Origin: Poriferisodalis sp965231925
GTDB taxonomy: Bacteria; Actinomycetota; Acidimicrobiia; Acidimicrobiales; Poriferisodalaceae
Assembly: GCA_965231925.1 (NCBI GenBank)
Contig: OZ246894.1
Coordinates: forward strand, 3,658,001-3,722,000
Direction: 5' to 3'
DNA length: 64,000 bases
The notes under the pieces were generated by a model, which saw only the letters and a program-made list of their open reading frames with translations, was not told the DNA's origin and made no database searches. A program made the translations under genes and the position numbers. This document shows, piece by piece, positions 33,520-43,002 of this stretch (within the stretch, counting starts at the first letter, position 1; each line of letters opens with the position of its first letter).

Positions 33520-34299
33520 TCAGATGACCTTGAGCTCGGTGAGGAACTCGACGATGTTGGTGTGCGCGTCGCCTTCGTCGGTGACGATCTCGCCGGCCTC
33601 GCGTTCGGGTGCGTCGGTCACATCGACCGTTTCCTGGCGAGCCCCGGCCACGCCGACCGCGCTCGCGTCGATGCCCAGTGCACCCAGATCCTTCGCATCG
33701 ACCGGCTTCTTCTTGGCCGCCATGATTCCTTTGAATGACGGGTATCGCGGCTCGACCACACCGGCTGTCACCGAGACCACCGCCGGCAGCGCACACTCCA
33801 CCTGGTCGTATCCCGCCTCGGTCTGGCGCTGCACGCTTGCGACCCCGTCGGAAATCTCGATGTGCTTCGCAAAGGTGATGGACGGCACGCCCATGACGCC
33901 GGCCACCATCTCGGGAACGGTGCCGGTGTAGCCGTCGCTGGACTCGACGCCGGCCAGTACGAGGTCGGCTTCGAGCTCGCCGATCGCGGCACCGAGCACC
34001 TTGGCAGTGCCGAGTGCGTCGCTGCCGGCCAGCGCCTCGTCGCTGATCAATACGGCGTCGTCGGCACCCATCGCCAGCGCCGTCCGCAACCCGCTGGTCT
34101 CCGATCGGGGCGCCATCGACACCAGCGACACCTGGCCGCCGCCGGCTGCCTCGACGAGCTGCAGCGCCATCTCGACGCCGTACGAGTCAGATTCATCCAG
34201 AATCAGCTTGTCGTCCCGATTCAACGTGTTGGTATCGGGCTCTAGCTGTCCCGGCACCGCCGGGTCGGGGATCTGCTTGACGCACACAACGACCTTCAT
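33520..34299 (-). CDS. etfB: Electron transfer flavoprotein, beta subunit
   Basis: Partner of EtfA and AMP-binding subunit. 259 residues from the ATG at 34299 (MKVVVCVKQIPDP, the family's standard opening), so the longer upstream frame is not used. The VESSDGYTGTVPEMVAG and AKKKPVDAKDLGALGID regions are typical. It is divergent from the diacylglycerol-kinase-like gene; 60 bases separate the starts. Confidence 0.96.
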   Translation of the reverse strand: MKVVVCVKQIPDPAVPGQLEPDTNTLNRDDKLILDESDSYGVEMALQLVEAAGGGQVSLVSMAPRSETSGLRTALAMGADDAVLISDEALAGSDALGTAKVLGAAIGELEADLVLAGVESSDGYTGTVPEMVAGVMGVPSITFAKHIEISDGVASVQRQTEAGYDQVECALPAVVSVTAGVVEPRYPSFKGIMAAKKKPVDAKDLGALGIDASAVGVAGARQETVDVTDAPEREAGEIVTDEGDAHTNIVEFLTELKVI

Positions 34300-34359
34300 G
34301 ACGCGAGAGTCTGCCGACTCAAGGCTTCGTTGCCACACCGGATCGGTGAGACTTGCGCG

Positions 34360-35298
34360 GTGCGTGTCCTGCTGCTGGTCAATGACTCTGCGTCATCGAC
34401 AACGGCTCGGACGCGCGTGCTGATCCACACGGCGCTCTCGCAGCGTCACGACACCGAGGTGGCCTTCACCAACCGGCGCGGCCACGCGGCTCGTCTCGCA
34501 CGGGGGGCGGCGACGACCGGCACCGATGCCGTGGTGGTGCTGGGCGGCGACGGCACGCTCAACGAAGCAGCCAACGGCGTTGCCGATACCGACTGCGTGC
34601 TCGCAGCGTTGCCGGGCGGTTCCACCAACGTGTTCGCCCGGACGATCGGGACACCTGACGACCCGCTCGTGGCGACAGAGGCAGTTCTCGATGCGCTCGA
34701 GGCCGACAGCATCACCTCGGCAGGGCTGGGTCGCACGTCGGGTCGCTACTTCCTGTTCCACTGCGGCATGGGACTCGACGCAGCGATCGTGGAACGCGTC
34801 GAGCGCCACCCGACGCTCAAGCGGTATCTCGGCCACCCGCTGTTCCTGCTCGCCGGCATCGACACGCTGCTGCGCCGCTACGACCGGCAGGCCGGGACGC
34901 TGAGCGTCCGAACGACGGCTCCGGCAATGGCGTCCATAGACGGCTGCTTCGTCGTCGTGGTGGCCAACACTGACCCGTACACCTTCCTCGGCAGCCGTCC
35001 GGTTCGAATCGCTCCCGCAGCAACGCTGCACACCGGACTGTCCGTGGTGGGATTGCGGTCGCTTCGACTGGCCGATTCTGTGGACGTGCTCTCGGCAGTG
35101 TTCCGTGCGAACGGAAGCCTGAGCGACACCGATCCGAACGTGGTGCAGCGCATCGACGATGTGCGCGAACTCACCGTGACAGGGATCCGCCCGTTCGGCC
35201 ACCAACTCGACGGCGATCACCTCGGCGCCGTCGACGAACTCGGCCTCGAGTGGGTTCCCGATGTGCTGCGGCTGGCGATTCCTGCACCGCGTGGCTGA
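34360..35298 (+). CDS. Diacylglycerol/lipid kinase family protein
   Basis: 312 residues from the GTG at 34360. The DAGK catalytic domain shows the nucleotide-binding VVVLGGDGTLNEAANG (about 60-75), ALPGGSTNVFAR and a C-terminal region ending FGHQLDGDHLGAVDEL, where the DGD stretch matches the metal-binding segment. It probably phosphorylates a lipid such as diacylglycerol or a sphingoid-like alcohol; the substrate is not set by sequence. Soluble, no membrane helix. Confidence 0.88.
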   Translation: MRVLLLVNDSASSTTARTRVLIHTALSQRHDTEVAFTNRRGHAARLARGAATTGTDAVVVLGGDGTLNEAANGVADTDCVLAALPGGSTNVFARTIGTPDDPLVATEAVLDALEADSITSAGLGRTSGRYFLFHCGMGLDAAIVERVERHPTLKRYLGHPLFLLAGIDTLLRRYDRQAGTLSVRTTAPAMASIDGCFVVVVANTDPYTFLGSRPVRIAPAATLHTGLSVVGLRSLRLADSVDVLSAVFRANGSLSDTDPNVVQRIDDVRELTVTGIRPFGHQLDGDHLGAVDELGLEWVPDVLRLAIPAPRG

Positions 35299-35319
35299 GG
35301 GGCGTGGCTCAGGCGGCGG

Positions 35320-36930
35320 TCATGCGATCGTTCTCAGCGGGATCTGCACGACGGCTTCGGATCCCGGCGGTGGCGTTCGACGCCGGACCTCGAACGTGCC
35401 GCCGAGGTCGGACCCGCACAGCGCCCGGACAATCGAGGTGCCCAGCCCGCCTGAGCGCTGGGAGTCGTAACCCTCTGGAATGCCGATGCCGTCGTCGCGC
35501 ACGACCATGGACAGCAGATCGGTCGACGGCCGGGAGATCTCGACCTCGACGCGGCCGATGGGGCTCTCGTCAAGCCCGGGCGCTGCCTCGTGGGTCTGGT
35601 CTTCGATCTCCCACAGCCGGGGAAACGCATGGTCGACAGCGTTCTGCAACAGCTCGTTGAGCACCACTGCGAGCGAGGTCGCAGTCTGCGATCGCAGCAT
35701 CCCCGCTTCGCAGGAGACGGTGAAGTCGATGGGCCGTTCCGGGAACGTGATGCTCTGGCGCATCGTCTCGGTCAGCGTCTCGGCCACGTCGCAGAAATCG
35801 ACATCGTCGGTCGTCTCGGCCGACAGCGTCTGATGCACGAGTGCGATGGCCCGGATGCGACGCACAGCCTCATCGAGGGCCCGGTTCGCTTCGCGGGACT
35901 CCAGGCGACGGGCTTGGATGCGCAGCAGCGACGACACTGTCTGCAGGTTGTTCGTCACGCGGTGGTGAATCTCGCGGATGGTGGCGTCCTTGGAGATGAG
36001 CAACCGGTCGCGGCGTCGCAACTCGGTGACGTCGCGCAGCAGCACCAGGGCATTGCCCACCGGGGTGTCGGTGAGCGGCAGCGCCTGCAGCTGCACCGTC
36101 ACCGACTGGTGCTCGACCTCGCCCACCACCGGGATGCCGCCGCTGATCGCCCGTCCCACCACGTCGGGTCCCAGGTCGAGATCGCGGACGCGGCGACCTT
36201 GCACGTTGCCGCCGACGCCGATGCGGTGAAGCGCGCTGACAGCATTCGGCGACGCGAATCCGATACGCGTCGTCTCGTCGGTGAGGAACAACCCGTCGCC
36301 GACCCGCGGCGCCTCCTCGTCGGTGATGTCGGCACCCCGATAGGGGAATGAACCTGCTGCGACCATGCGCGCCAAGCGGCCAAACGTAGCGATGTAGGTG
36401 CGCTCGAGCTCGCCGGGATCTCGGATGTCGGTGAAGCGCGGCGTTACTTCGCTGCTCATCACGGCAATCGCCACGCCGTCGAAGGTCACTGGCACCGCGG
36501 TGATGCGCGCCCGTCGGTCGCCGGGCACGCGCAAACCCTCACCCGTGACGATCACTCCCCGCGCGAAAGCCTCCGACACCAATGGCCGTTCGCTCGCAGC
36601 CACACACAGCCCGATGTGATCGTCGCGGTACAGCGTGCGTCCGGTCGTCGGCCGGATCTGGCCGATCACCGTCAGCGGAGTCTCTTTGCCGAGACGACGC
36701 CACGGACGGGGCGCGCTGTCCTCATCGTTCGAGTCAGGGCTCGCGACCTCGTCGGGCAGCTCGTCCAGCGCCGTCACCTGGCCGGGCACGAACAGCAGCA
36801 AGTCGGAGAATGACAGGTCGGCCAGCAACGACCACCACGCCATGAGATGCCGGAGATGCCGGCGCGGTCCGTCAGCAGAGTCATCGCGCTCGCTGGCTGT
36901 GGGCAGCGGCCGGTCGGCGGGCGCCCGCAT
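35320..36930 (-). CDS. PdtaS-like sensor histidine kinase
   Basis: 536 residues. An N-terminal GAF-like sensory domain (WWSLLADLSFSDLLLFV, then a region similar to mycobacterial PdtaS) is followed by a PAS domain (about 225-330) and a HisKA_2 kinase with the phospho-acceptor EIHHRVTNNLQTVSSLLRI, given in parts EIHHRVTNNL, then the ATPase N-box NELLQNAVDHAF and G-box DDGIGIPEG. No transmembrane segments. PdtaS partners the RNA-binding antiterminator PdtaR; that gene is not in the window. The ATG at 36930 is eight bases past the DUF3107 stop. Confidence 0.88.
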   Translation of the reverse strand: MRAPADRPLPTASERDDSADGPRRHLRHLMAWWSLLADLSFSDLLLFVPGQVTALDELPDEVASPDSNDEDSAPRPWRRLGKETPLTVIGQIRPTTGRTLYRDDHIGLCVAASERPLVSEAFARGVIVTGEGLRVPGDRRARITAVPVTFDGVAIAVMSSEVTPRFTDIRDPGELERTYIATFGRLARMVAAGSFPYRGADITDEEAPRVGDGLFLTDETTRIGFASPNAVSALHRIGVGGNVQGRRVRDLDLGPDVVGRAISGGIPVVGEVEHQSVTVQLQALPLTDTPVGNALVLLRDVTELRRRDRLLISKDATIREIHHRVTNNLQTVSSLLRIQARRLESREANRALDEAVRRIRAIALVHQTLSAETTDDVDFCDVAETLTETMRQSITFPERPIDFTVSCEAGMLRSQTATSLAVVLNELLQNAVDHAFPRLWEIEDQTHEAAPGLDESPIGRVEVEISRPSTDLLSMVVRDDGIGIPEGYDSQRSGGLGTSIVRALCGSDLGGTFEVRRRTPPPGSEAVVQIPLRTIA

Positions 36931-36937
36931 TCGATGA

Positions 36938-37168
36938 TCAGTCCGCTGCGAAGCCGATGCGCCGATCGCCAGCCGGACCCAACTCAAGGAAGGCCAGCTT
37001 GTCGATGGGCACGCCGACCCGGCGCCCGCTGCGATCGGTCAGCCACAGCACCGACGAATCTCCGGCCAGCGCGCCTTCGAGAGATGCCGCTGCATCTTCA
37101 GCAGCATCGTCGTCGATCTCGACGCTGAGCTCGCGACCGCCGTGCGTGATGCCGATCCGGATGTCCAT
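36938..37168 (-). CDS. DUF3107 family protein
   Basis: 76 residues beginning MDIRIGITHGGRELSVEID, the standard opening of DUF3107, a small actinobacterial protein of unknown function. It has the LWLTDRSGRRVGVPIDKLAFLELG core, given in parts LWLTDRSGR and VPIDKLAFLELG. It directly precedes the PdtaS-like kinase and is probably co-transcribed with it. Confidence 0.85.
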   Translation of the reverse strand: MDIRIGITHGGRELSVEIDDDAAEDAAASLEGALAGDSSVLWLTDRSGRRVGVPIDKLAFLELGPAGDRRIGFAAD

Positions 37169-37306
37169 GGCCGCAGGCTACCGGTGGTGCCCGCGACGCC
37201 TGCCAAATGTCGCTCCCAATGCCACAGCCCTTCACGGCAACAGGTACGAACATCCGTCGTCAAGGAACTCGCCGTGGCCATGCGTGCTGACGGTGTGATG
37301 GTCCCT

Positions 37307-37369
37307 CATAAGCAACAAATGCTACAAATCTAACAAAGTATGCAAACGTGGCAAATCTCACAAACAATG
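37307..37369 (+). repeat. Array of CAAA motifs at exact 9-bp spacing
   Basis: Six CAAA motifs start at 37316, 37325, 37334, 37343, 37352 and 37361, each exactly nine bases after the last; a degenerate seventh (CATA) is at 37307. Units read CAAATGCTA, CAAATCTAA, CAAAGTATG, CAAACGTGG, CAAATCTCA and CAAACAATG, so only CAAA plus T or C is kept. The array ends 30 bases before the AAA ATPase gene and is much more AT-rich than its surroundings. It looks like an iteron or operator array. On the minus strand it would read as repeated Phe-Val/Ala-X, but that frame runs into the ATPase gene. Confidence 0.7.
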
Positions 37370-37398
37370 CTCGCACTCGACCTGGGTAGGCTGAAGCT

Positions 37399-38535
37399 GT
37401 GGCAAGAAACAACCCGTTCTCACCGACCTTTGGCACCTCGCCTCCCATGCTCGCGGGCCGCGATGACATCTTGGAGAGCCTTGACGAGGCCTTCGAGACG
37501 GGAACAACCCACCCTGACTACACCGTTCTGCTCATTGGTGTGCGCGGCACCGGCAAGACGGCGATCCTGAACGCCGCAGAGGACATGGTCCGCCAACGGG
37601 GTTGGCTCGTGATTGCCGAGCAAGGCAGTCCAAGTGGTCTCATTGACCGGGTGCGCGATCAAGCGGCACGCCTGCTCGCTGCGCTCGATCAAGAGCCCTC
37701 GCGCCGTGTCAGCGGCGTGCACGCTGCCGGTGTCGGCATCGCCTTCGAGCAGCGCTATGAGCAGCACGCGCCACAGGACCTTCGCTCCACCCTCACCGAC
37801 CTTGGGGATCGTCTCGCGCGAGTCGGCACCGGCCTGCTCATCACCATTGACGAACTCCACGGCGCCGATATGAACGAAGTGCGCGAATTCGGCGGAGTCC
37901 TTCAACATGTGACTCGCCGCGAGGGTCGGCCCATCGCGTTCGCCGGTGCAGCACTGCCATACCTCGAGGATGACCTCCTGAAGGGCCAGCTCGCCACATT
38001 CCTCCAACGGTGCTCGCGTTACGACACCGGCCTGCTCGACTCAGCAGCCACCCGCAGCGCGTTGGAGCTTCCGATAACGCACTCCAGCGCCACCATCGAT
38101 GCCCGTGCACTCGCACGAGCCGTTGAGGCCGCCAACGGCTACCCGTTCATGGTGCAGCTCGTCGGCTTCTACACGTGGAAGGCCGCGGGGGACCCCGCTG
38201 CGGGGATCGACGATACGGCAGTCACTGTCGGCATCGAACGAGCGGAGAGCAGAATCGGTCGTCTGGTCCTCGCGCCGACATGGAATGAACTCTCCGACAC
38301 TGACCGGCGCTTCGTGTTCGCCATGACCGACGACGTGGACCCATCCGAACTTGCCGTCGTCGCCCAGCGAATGGGTGTAGCGGTCAACTACGCGCATGTC
38401 TACCGACGCCGCCTCGAACGCGCCGGACTCATCACCGTTACCGCGAGCAACACCATCTCGTTCGCTTACCCCACCGCGAGGGCATGGGTCTTGGCACGCC
38501 GAGAAGCGCTCGACACGAACGGTGCGAATAGCTGA
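37399..38535 (+). CDS. AAA-family ATPase (Orc1/Cdc6-like, function unknown)
   Basis: 378 residues. It opens NPFSPTFGTSPPMLAGRDDIL, typical of a common actinobacterial 'ATP-binding protein' group. Walker A is GVRGTGKTAI (about 47-56) and Walker B LLITIDELHG; a sensor-like PIAFAGAAL follows. The C-terminal winged-helix-like part is DPSELAVVAQRMGVAVNYAHVYRRRLERAGLI, given in parts. The layout resembles Orc1/Cdc6 or STAND ATPases that bind DNA. No toxin or transposase is attached. Preceded by the 9-bp CAAA array; convergent with selO. Confidence 0.82.
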   Translation: MARNNPFSPTFGTSPPMLAGRDDILESLDEAFETGTTHPDYTVLLIGVRGTGKTAILNAAEDMVRQRGWLVIAEQGSPSGLIDRVRDQAARLLAALDQEPSRRVSGVHAAGVGIAFEQRYEQHAPQDLRSTLTDLGDRLARVGTGLLITIDELHGADMNEVREFGGVLQHVTRREGRPIAFAGAALPYLEDDLLKGQLATFLQRCSRYDTGLLDSAATRSALELPITHSSATIDARALARAVEAANGYPFMVQLVGFYTWKAAGDPAAGIDDTAVTVGIERAESRIGRLVLAPTWNELSDTDRRFVFAMTDDVDPSELAVVAQRMGVAVNYAHVYRRRLERAGLITVTASNTISFAYPTARAWVLARREALDTNGANS

Positions 38536-38601
38536 TCTCGGCGAGTTCGGACCGATTTCCTGACCGTATTCGGGACGGCAGCGGACTGCCCTACGGGGCT
38601 G

Positions 38602-40224
38602 TCAGGAGCTGCAGGAGAGCTGGCTGCAGCCGACCCGGGTGCGTGCCCAGTCGGGTCGCAGCGCCGCGTAGGACTCCCGCTCGGGCTGTTCGTCGTAGGG
38701 GCGGCGCATGACGTCGAGCAACTCGCCGATGGCTTCGGGCCGGCCCTCGGTTGCGCTGTCGATGGCCAGCTGGGCCAGATAGTTCCGCAGTACGTATTTG
38801 GGATTGACTCGGTTCATCGTTTCGGCTCGTGCGGGGTCCGCGATGCCGAGCTCACGCAGCCGCGCTGCATAGCGCTCGACGAACTCGCTCGTGGCTGCGC
38901 GGTGCTCATCGGTGACCTCGGCGGGACGGTAGTAGGCGTCTGCCAGCGGGGCGATGCGTTTAGCGGGATCGACGCCGTCGGCGGTGTCCACGGTGGCGAG
39001 CCGTCGCCAGAACACCGCCATGTCGGTTTCGACCAGCCGGAGCACCTCGAGCACGCCAGTCGCCAGCTCGCGGTCGACCTCGGTCTCCAGCCCCGGCAAG
39101 CCGAGCTTGGCGGCCATCATCGCCGACCATTTCTGCTCGAAGTACGGCACGTAGCCGTCGAGGGCCGCCTGCAGCGGCTCGGCCTCGCCGACGAGCGGGT
39201 ACAGCGCATTGGCGAGCTGCATGAGATTCCACTGTGCGACGGCCGGCTGGGTGCCGAAGCGGTAACGGCGGTGGGCCGCGTCGGTCGTGTTCGGCGTCCA
39301 GTCGGGGTCGTAGTCATCCAGCCAGCCATATGGGCCGTAGTCGATCGTGAGGCCCAGGATCGACATGTTGTCGGTGTTCATCACACCGTGGACGAAACCG
39401 ACGCGCAGCCATTCGCACACCATGTCCGCAGTCGTTCGGACGACCTCGTCGAAAAACCGCACATAGCGATCCGGCGCCCCTTCGGCCGCCAAGTGGGCGA
39501 AGTCGGCATCGATGACGAAGTCGGCGAGCGTACGCAGCGTCTCGATCTCGCCGCGCGAAGCGAAGATCTGGAAGTTGCCGAATCGAACGAACGAGGGCGC
39601 CACGCGGCACACCACCGCCCCCGGCTCTGGCGCAGGGTTGCCGTCATAGAGCATGTCGCGCATGACCATGTCGCCGGTCCCCACCAGGCTGAGCGCCCGG
39701 GTGGTGGGCACGCCGAGGTGCGCCATGGCCTCGCTGCAGAGGAACTCGCGCACCGAGCTGCGCAGTACCGCCAAGCCGTCAGCGGTGCGTGAGTAGGGCG
39801 TGGGTCCGGCGCCCTTGAGCTGGAGTGTCTGGTGCTGGCCGAGCGTGTCAACCACCTCGCCGAGCGCGATCGCCCTGCCGTCACCGAGCTGACCAGCCCA
39901 GTTGCCGAACTGGTGGCCGCCGTAGCAGTGGGCGTGGGGGTCCATGCCGTCGAGCACGACGCTGCCGCCGAATACCGCGGCGAACTGCGGGTCTTCGAGC
40001 AGTCCCGTCTCGAACCCGAGCCGTTCCATCATCTCTGCGCTGTGCGCAAGCAACCGGGGCGCAGGCGTAGCAGTGGGCGCTACCCGCGAGTAGCAGGCGC
40101 CCGCAACCTGGCGTCGGAAGTTGTCGCGCTCCGGATCCGCGGGCAACGCTGCGGTGAAGCGATTGTCGAACTGGATTTCGTCGAGCGTCCCGATCAGCGC
40201 CGGAGCCGCTGAAGCGACGCTCAT
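38602..40224 (-). CDS. selO: SelO-family protein adenylyltransferase (YdiU)
   Basis: 540 residues. SelO is a pseudokinase-fold enzyme that AMPylates proteins in redox control. Key parts: LQLKGAGPTPYSR with the nucleotide-binding Lys, the GHQFGNWAGQLGDGRA loop, and NTDNMSILGLTIDYGPYGWL with the metal-binding Asn/Asp. The protein ends CSQLSCSS; the two Cys are two residues apart from the site that carries selenocysteine in eukaryotic SelO. The start is the ATG at 40224, which has GGGGGAG upstream. Confidence 0.95.
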   Translation of the reverse strand: MSVASAAPALIGTLDEIQFDNRFTAALPADPERDNFRRQVAGACYSRVAPTATPAPRLLAHSAEMMERLGFETGLLEDPQFAAVFGGSVVLDGMDPHAHCYGGHQFGNWAGQLGDGRAIALGEVVDTLGQHQTLQLKGAGPTPYSRTADGLAVLRSSVREFLCSEAMAHLGVPTTRALSLVGTGDMVMRDMLYDGNPAPEPGAVVCRVAPSFVRFGNFQIFASRGEIETLRTLADFVIDADFAHLAAEGAPDRYVRFFDEVVRTTADMVCEWLRVGFVHGVMNTDNMSILGLTIDYGPYGWLDDYDPDWTPNTTDAAHRRYRFGTQPAVAQWNLMQLANALYPLVGEAEPLQAALDGYVPYFEQKWSAMMAAKLGLPGLETEVDRELATGVLEVLRLVETDMAVFWRRLATVDTADGVDPAKRIAPLADAYYRPAEVTDEHRAATSEFVERYAARLRELGIADPARAETMNRVNPKYVLRNYLAQLAIDSATEGRPEAIGELLDVMRRPYDEQPERESYAALRPDWARTRVGCSQLSCSS

Positions 40225-40285
40225 GATCCCGCTCCCCCGCACCTTGCCGCGGCCGGTGACCGAGTGGACGACGCGAGCACGGCGC

Positions 40286-41470
40286 TCACAGCAGCTTCAG
40301 CCCCTCGTTGTAGCGCCGGGTGGGCAGATGCTCCTCGCAGAGCAGGCGCGCCATGTCCCTGAAGACTCCGGCGGTCTCACTGTTTGGATCGACCGCGGTG
40401 ATCGGCATGCCCTCGTCACCGCCTGCGCGCAGTTGCGGCACCAGGGGCACCTGGCCGAGCAACGGCACCTCCAGCTCGTCGGCGAGCGCTTGTCCGCCGC
40501 CGGATCCGAATAGCTCGTAGCGCTTGCCGTCGTCTCCGGTGAACCAGCTCATGTTCTCGATCACCGCTCGCACCTGCAGGTTGACACGCCCTGCCATGTG
40601 GGCGGCGCGCTGGGCCACCTTCTGGGCGGCGGGCTGGGGCGTGGTCACCACCAGCAGCTCGGAACGGGGCAGGAACTGCGCCAGCGAGAGCGAGATGTCG
40701 CCGGTTCCGGGGGGAAGATCGATGAGGAGGTGGTCGGGCTCGTCCCAGAAGACGTCGGTCAGGAACTGCTCGAGGGCCTTGTGCAGCATCGGGCCCCGCC
40801 AGATCACCGGTTGGTCTTCGCGTGCGAAGAAACCCATCGACATGCAGCGCACGCCGTGAGCCTCGGTGGGCACGACCATCTGGTCGATCACGGTGGGCGG
40901 ACGGCTCACGCCGAGCATCCGCGGAATCGAGAAGCCCCAGACGTCGGCGTCGATGACCGCGGTGCGGGTGCCACGCTGGGCCAACGCGATCGCGAGATTC
41001 ACCGTCACGCTGGACTTGCCGACTCCGCCCTTGCCGCTCGCCACGAGCAGCACGCGGGTCTTGTTCCCGGCCTGGGCGAAAGGCACCTCGCGGCCTTCGG
41101 CGTGGCCGTGGCCTTCGTGTGTGCCCGCAGTGGCCCCTGGATCACCGATGAGCTGGGCTCTCAGTGCCGACTGCTCGGCCTCGTCCATCACCGTGAACTC
41201 CACGACCACGTCGTCGATGCCGTCCAGCGAGCGCCCCGCCTCGCTCACGGCGTGCGAGACATGTCCGGCTGCAGGCCAGTCGTTCGACGGCAAGGCGACC
41301 AGCACTTGTGCAGCGCGCCCGGCAACGGCAGCGGCCCGCAGCATGCCCATCTGACCGATGGATCGGCGCAGCTCTGGGTCGATCACGCCAGCCACCGCTT
41401 CGGCCAGCTGCTGGTCGGTGACCTTGGCTGGACCGCCGTTGGCGGCAGACCCTCGACGCTTGCCCTTCAC
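40286..41470 (-). CDS. apbC: Mrp/ApbC-type iron-sulfur cluster carrier ATPase
   Basis: 394 residues. An N-terminal MIP18/DUF59 domain (residues 10-105) precedes a P-loop with deviant Walker A GKGGVGKSSV (about 147-156), switch motifs DADVWGFSIPRMLG and LIDLPPGTGDISLSL. It probably carries Fe-S clusters to target proteins. The CxxC cluster site of classic Mrp is not obvious. The GTG at 41470 has AGGGG six bases upstream, better than the ATG at 41506. Confidence 0.92.
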   Translation of the reverse strand: MKGKRRGSAANGGPAKVTDQQLAEAVAGVIDPELRRSIGQMGMLRAAAVAGRAAQVLVALPSNDWPAAGHVSHAVSEAGRSLDGIDDVVVEFTVMDEAEQSALRAQLIGDPGATAGTHEGHGHAEGREVPFAQAGNKTRVLLVASGKGGVGKSSVTVNLAIALAQRGTRTAVIDADVWGFSIPRMLGVSRPPTVIDQMVVPTEAHGVRCMSMGFFAREDQPVIWRGPMLHKALEQFLTDVFWDEPDHLLIDLPPGTGDISLSLAQFLPRSELLVVTTPQPAAQKVAQRAAHMAGRVNLQVRAVIENMSWFTGDDGKRYELFGSGGGQALADELEVPLLGQVPLVPQLRAGGDEGMPITAVDPNSETAGVFRDMARLLCEEHLPTRRYNEGLKLL

Positions 41471-41610
41471 TGGGTGCCCCTGACCGGTTGTGATCGCTTG
41501 CCGCAATGAAGCTGCATCGGTGCCGCAGCCGCATCTGCCGCTCGCCTCGCACGCTACTGCCGGTACTGCCGCCGCCCGCAGCCGGCGGCGCCGGTTCGGC
41601 CGAACATGGG

Positions 41611-42915
41611 CTAGTTGGCAGAACCTGACGACTCTTGGGGGCCTTGTTCAGACTCCATCTCGGCGATCGCGCTCTCGAGGGCGGCAGCCATGGCGGGCGG
41701 CGGGTCGCGCTGGAGCGCCGCTTGGTAGTAGCCGATGGCGGCGGGCAGATCCCCTTCGATGAAACGGGCCGTGTAGCCGCGGAACACCCACGGGTCGAAC
41801 TCGCCTGGATCGAGTGCCACGGCGGCATCGAGCGAGGCAATGCCCGCTGCGATCAGCTCGCGGTCGGGGATGCGCACCAGCAGCCAGCCGCGCAGGGCCA
41901 GTGCCTCGGTGTCGCTGGGATCATCTGCCAGCACTCGGTCGAGATCCACTAGAGCCGACTGCAGGTCGCAGCCGGCCGCCGGGGCATCGGCTGTCTCGCC
42001 GGAACCCGACCCGTCCTGAGCCGACAGCGATTCGCAGTGGCGCAGGTGCAGGCGAGCCGACAGCACGAGCGCGCCGCGCAGGTCACGGTCAAGCCGGAAG
42101 ATCTCTTCCAGCGTGGCGCGAGACTCCGAGAGCTGGTTTGCAGCGAACTGCCGCTGAGCATCGACGAGCAGCGAGCGAGCCGAACGGTCGATGTCGCCTG
42201 AGAGGGTCTCGCCCGACAGGCGCAGCCCGGCCGAGCGCGCCACCAGCACGCCAGCCAGCACACCCACCAGCACCAAGGCGGTGATGGTGGCGACGGAGAC
42301 GAGGCGCGCTGGTCTCGCGCGCGGATCGCCACCGGAACGCTCCGCCGCTGAACGACTGCCGGAGCCGTCATCGAGCAGACCAGGTTCGGCATCGCTGTCC
42401 ACGCCGGGCCCTGCGCCGCTCGAACGGGAATCGGTGCCGTCGTCAGGTGCGCCCGCGGCGGCCGCCCGCAGCTTCCAGCGACGGGTCGCGGCCCACAGCC
42501 CAGCCCCGGCTGCTGCAAAAGCGGCCACCGGGAGCGCCCACGCCAGCGTGCCGATCCCCTGCCCCGGCGGCAATGCGTTCACGTCGTCGCCGTAGGCGGC
42601 CGCTAGGTCCGCCCGAATCTGGGAGTCGCTGCGTCCGCTATCTACCCAGAGGTCGATCTGCCGGCGCATAGCGGCGGCAGCGGGCGCATTCGACTCGAGC
42701 ACGCTCTGGCCGTCGCAGACCGGACACAGCGTGGCCTGCTTCAGCTCGTAGGCGCGCTCGGCCTCGGTCGCCGGCGGGCGCGACGCCGTCGCGGCCAGCA
42801 CACCGGCAACGATCGCCACGGCAGCGACGACGAGCCAGCCGATGCGTCGCTTCAGCGATCCGCGGCTGGCCGGTTGGGATGGCTCAGCGGGCGAAGTCGG
42901 CTCCGAGTCGGTCAT
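41611..42915 (-). CDS. ccmH: CcmH fused to CcmI-like TPR tail
   Basis: 434 residues, far longer than CcmH alone. After a signal anchor (LVVAAVAIVAGVLAATA) the CcmH domain has the thiol pair LCPVCDGQSVLESNA (about 63-77), the helix DLAAAYGDDVNALPPGQG and a second transmembrane helix near residue 130. A Ser/Asp-rich linker, a third helix (VATITALVLVGVLAGVLVA) and TPR-like repeats (about 285-420) follow, resembling CcmI/CycH, which hold apocytochrome c for ligation. In System I the two are usually separate genes; the fusion packs both here. Last gene of the ccm operon. Confidence 0.85.
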   Translation of the reverse strand: MTDSEPTSPAEPSQPASRGSLKRRIGWLVVAAVAIVAGVLAATASRPPATEAERAYELKQATLCPVCDGQSVLESNAPAAAAMRRQIDLWVDSGRSDSQIRADLAAAYGDDVNALPPGQGIGTLAWALPVAAFAAAGAGLWAATRRWKLRAAAAGAPDDGTDSRSSGAGPGVDSDAEPGLLDDGSGSRSAAERSGGDPRARPARLVSVATITALVLVGVLAGVLVARSAGLRLSGETLSGDIDRSARSLLVDAQRQFAANQLSESRATLEEIFRLDRDLRGALVLSARLHLRHCESLSAQDGSGSGETADAPAAGCDLQSALVDLDRVLADDPSDTEALALRGWLLVRIPDRELIAAGIASLDAAVALDPGEFDPWVFRGYTARFIEGDLPAAIGYYQAALQRDPPPAMAAALESAIAEMESEQGPQESSGSAN

Positions 42916-43002
42916 GGCGTGCTCACCGCGACAGGTGGGGTGAAAGCGGCAGCCAGAACCAGCGCACGAGCCGGGGCGGCGCCGGCCGCGTTCCTTCCAC
43001 GC

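Noticed and set aside
37260..37469. 69-residue minus-strand frame with Phe-Val-Arg repeats
   Set aside because: It owes its pattern to the 9-bp CAAA array and overlaps the start of the AAA ATPase gene; no ribosome site seen.
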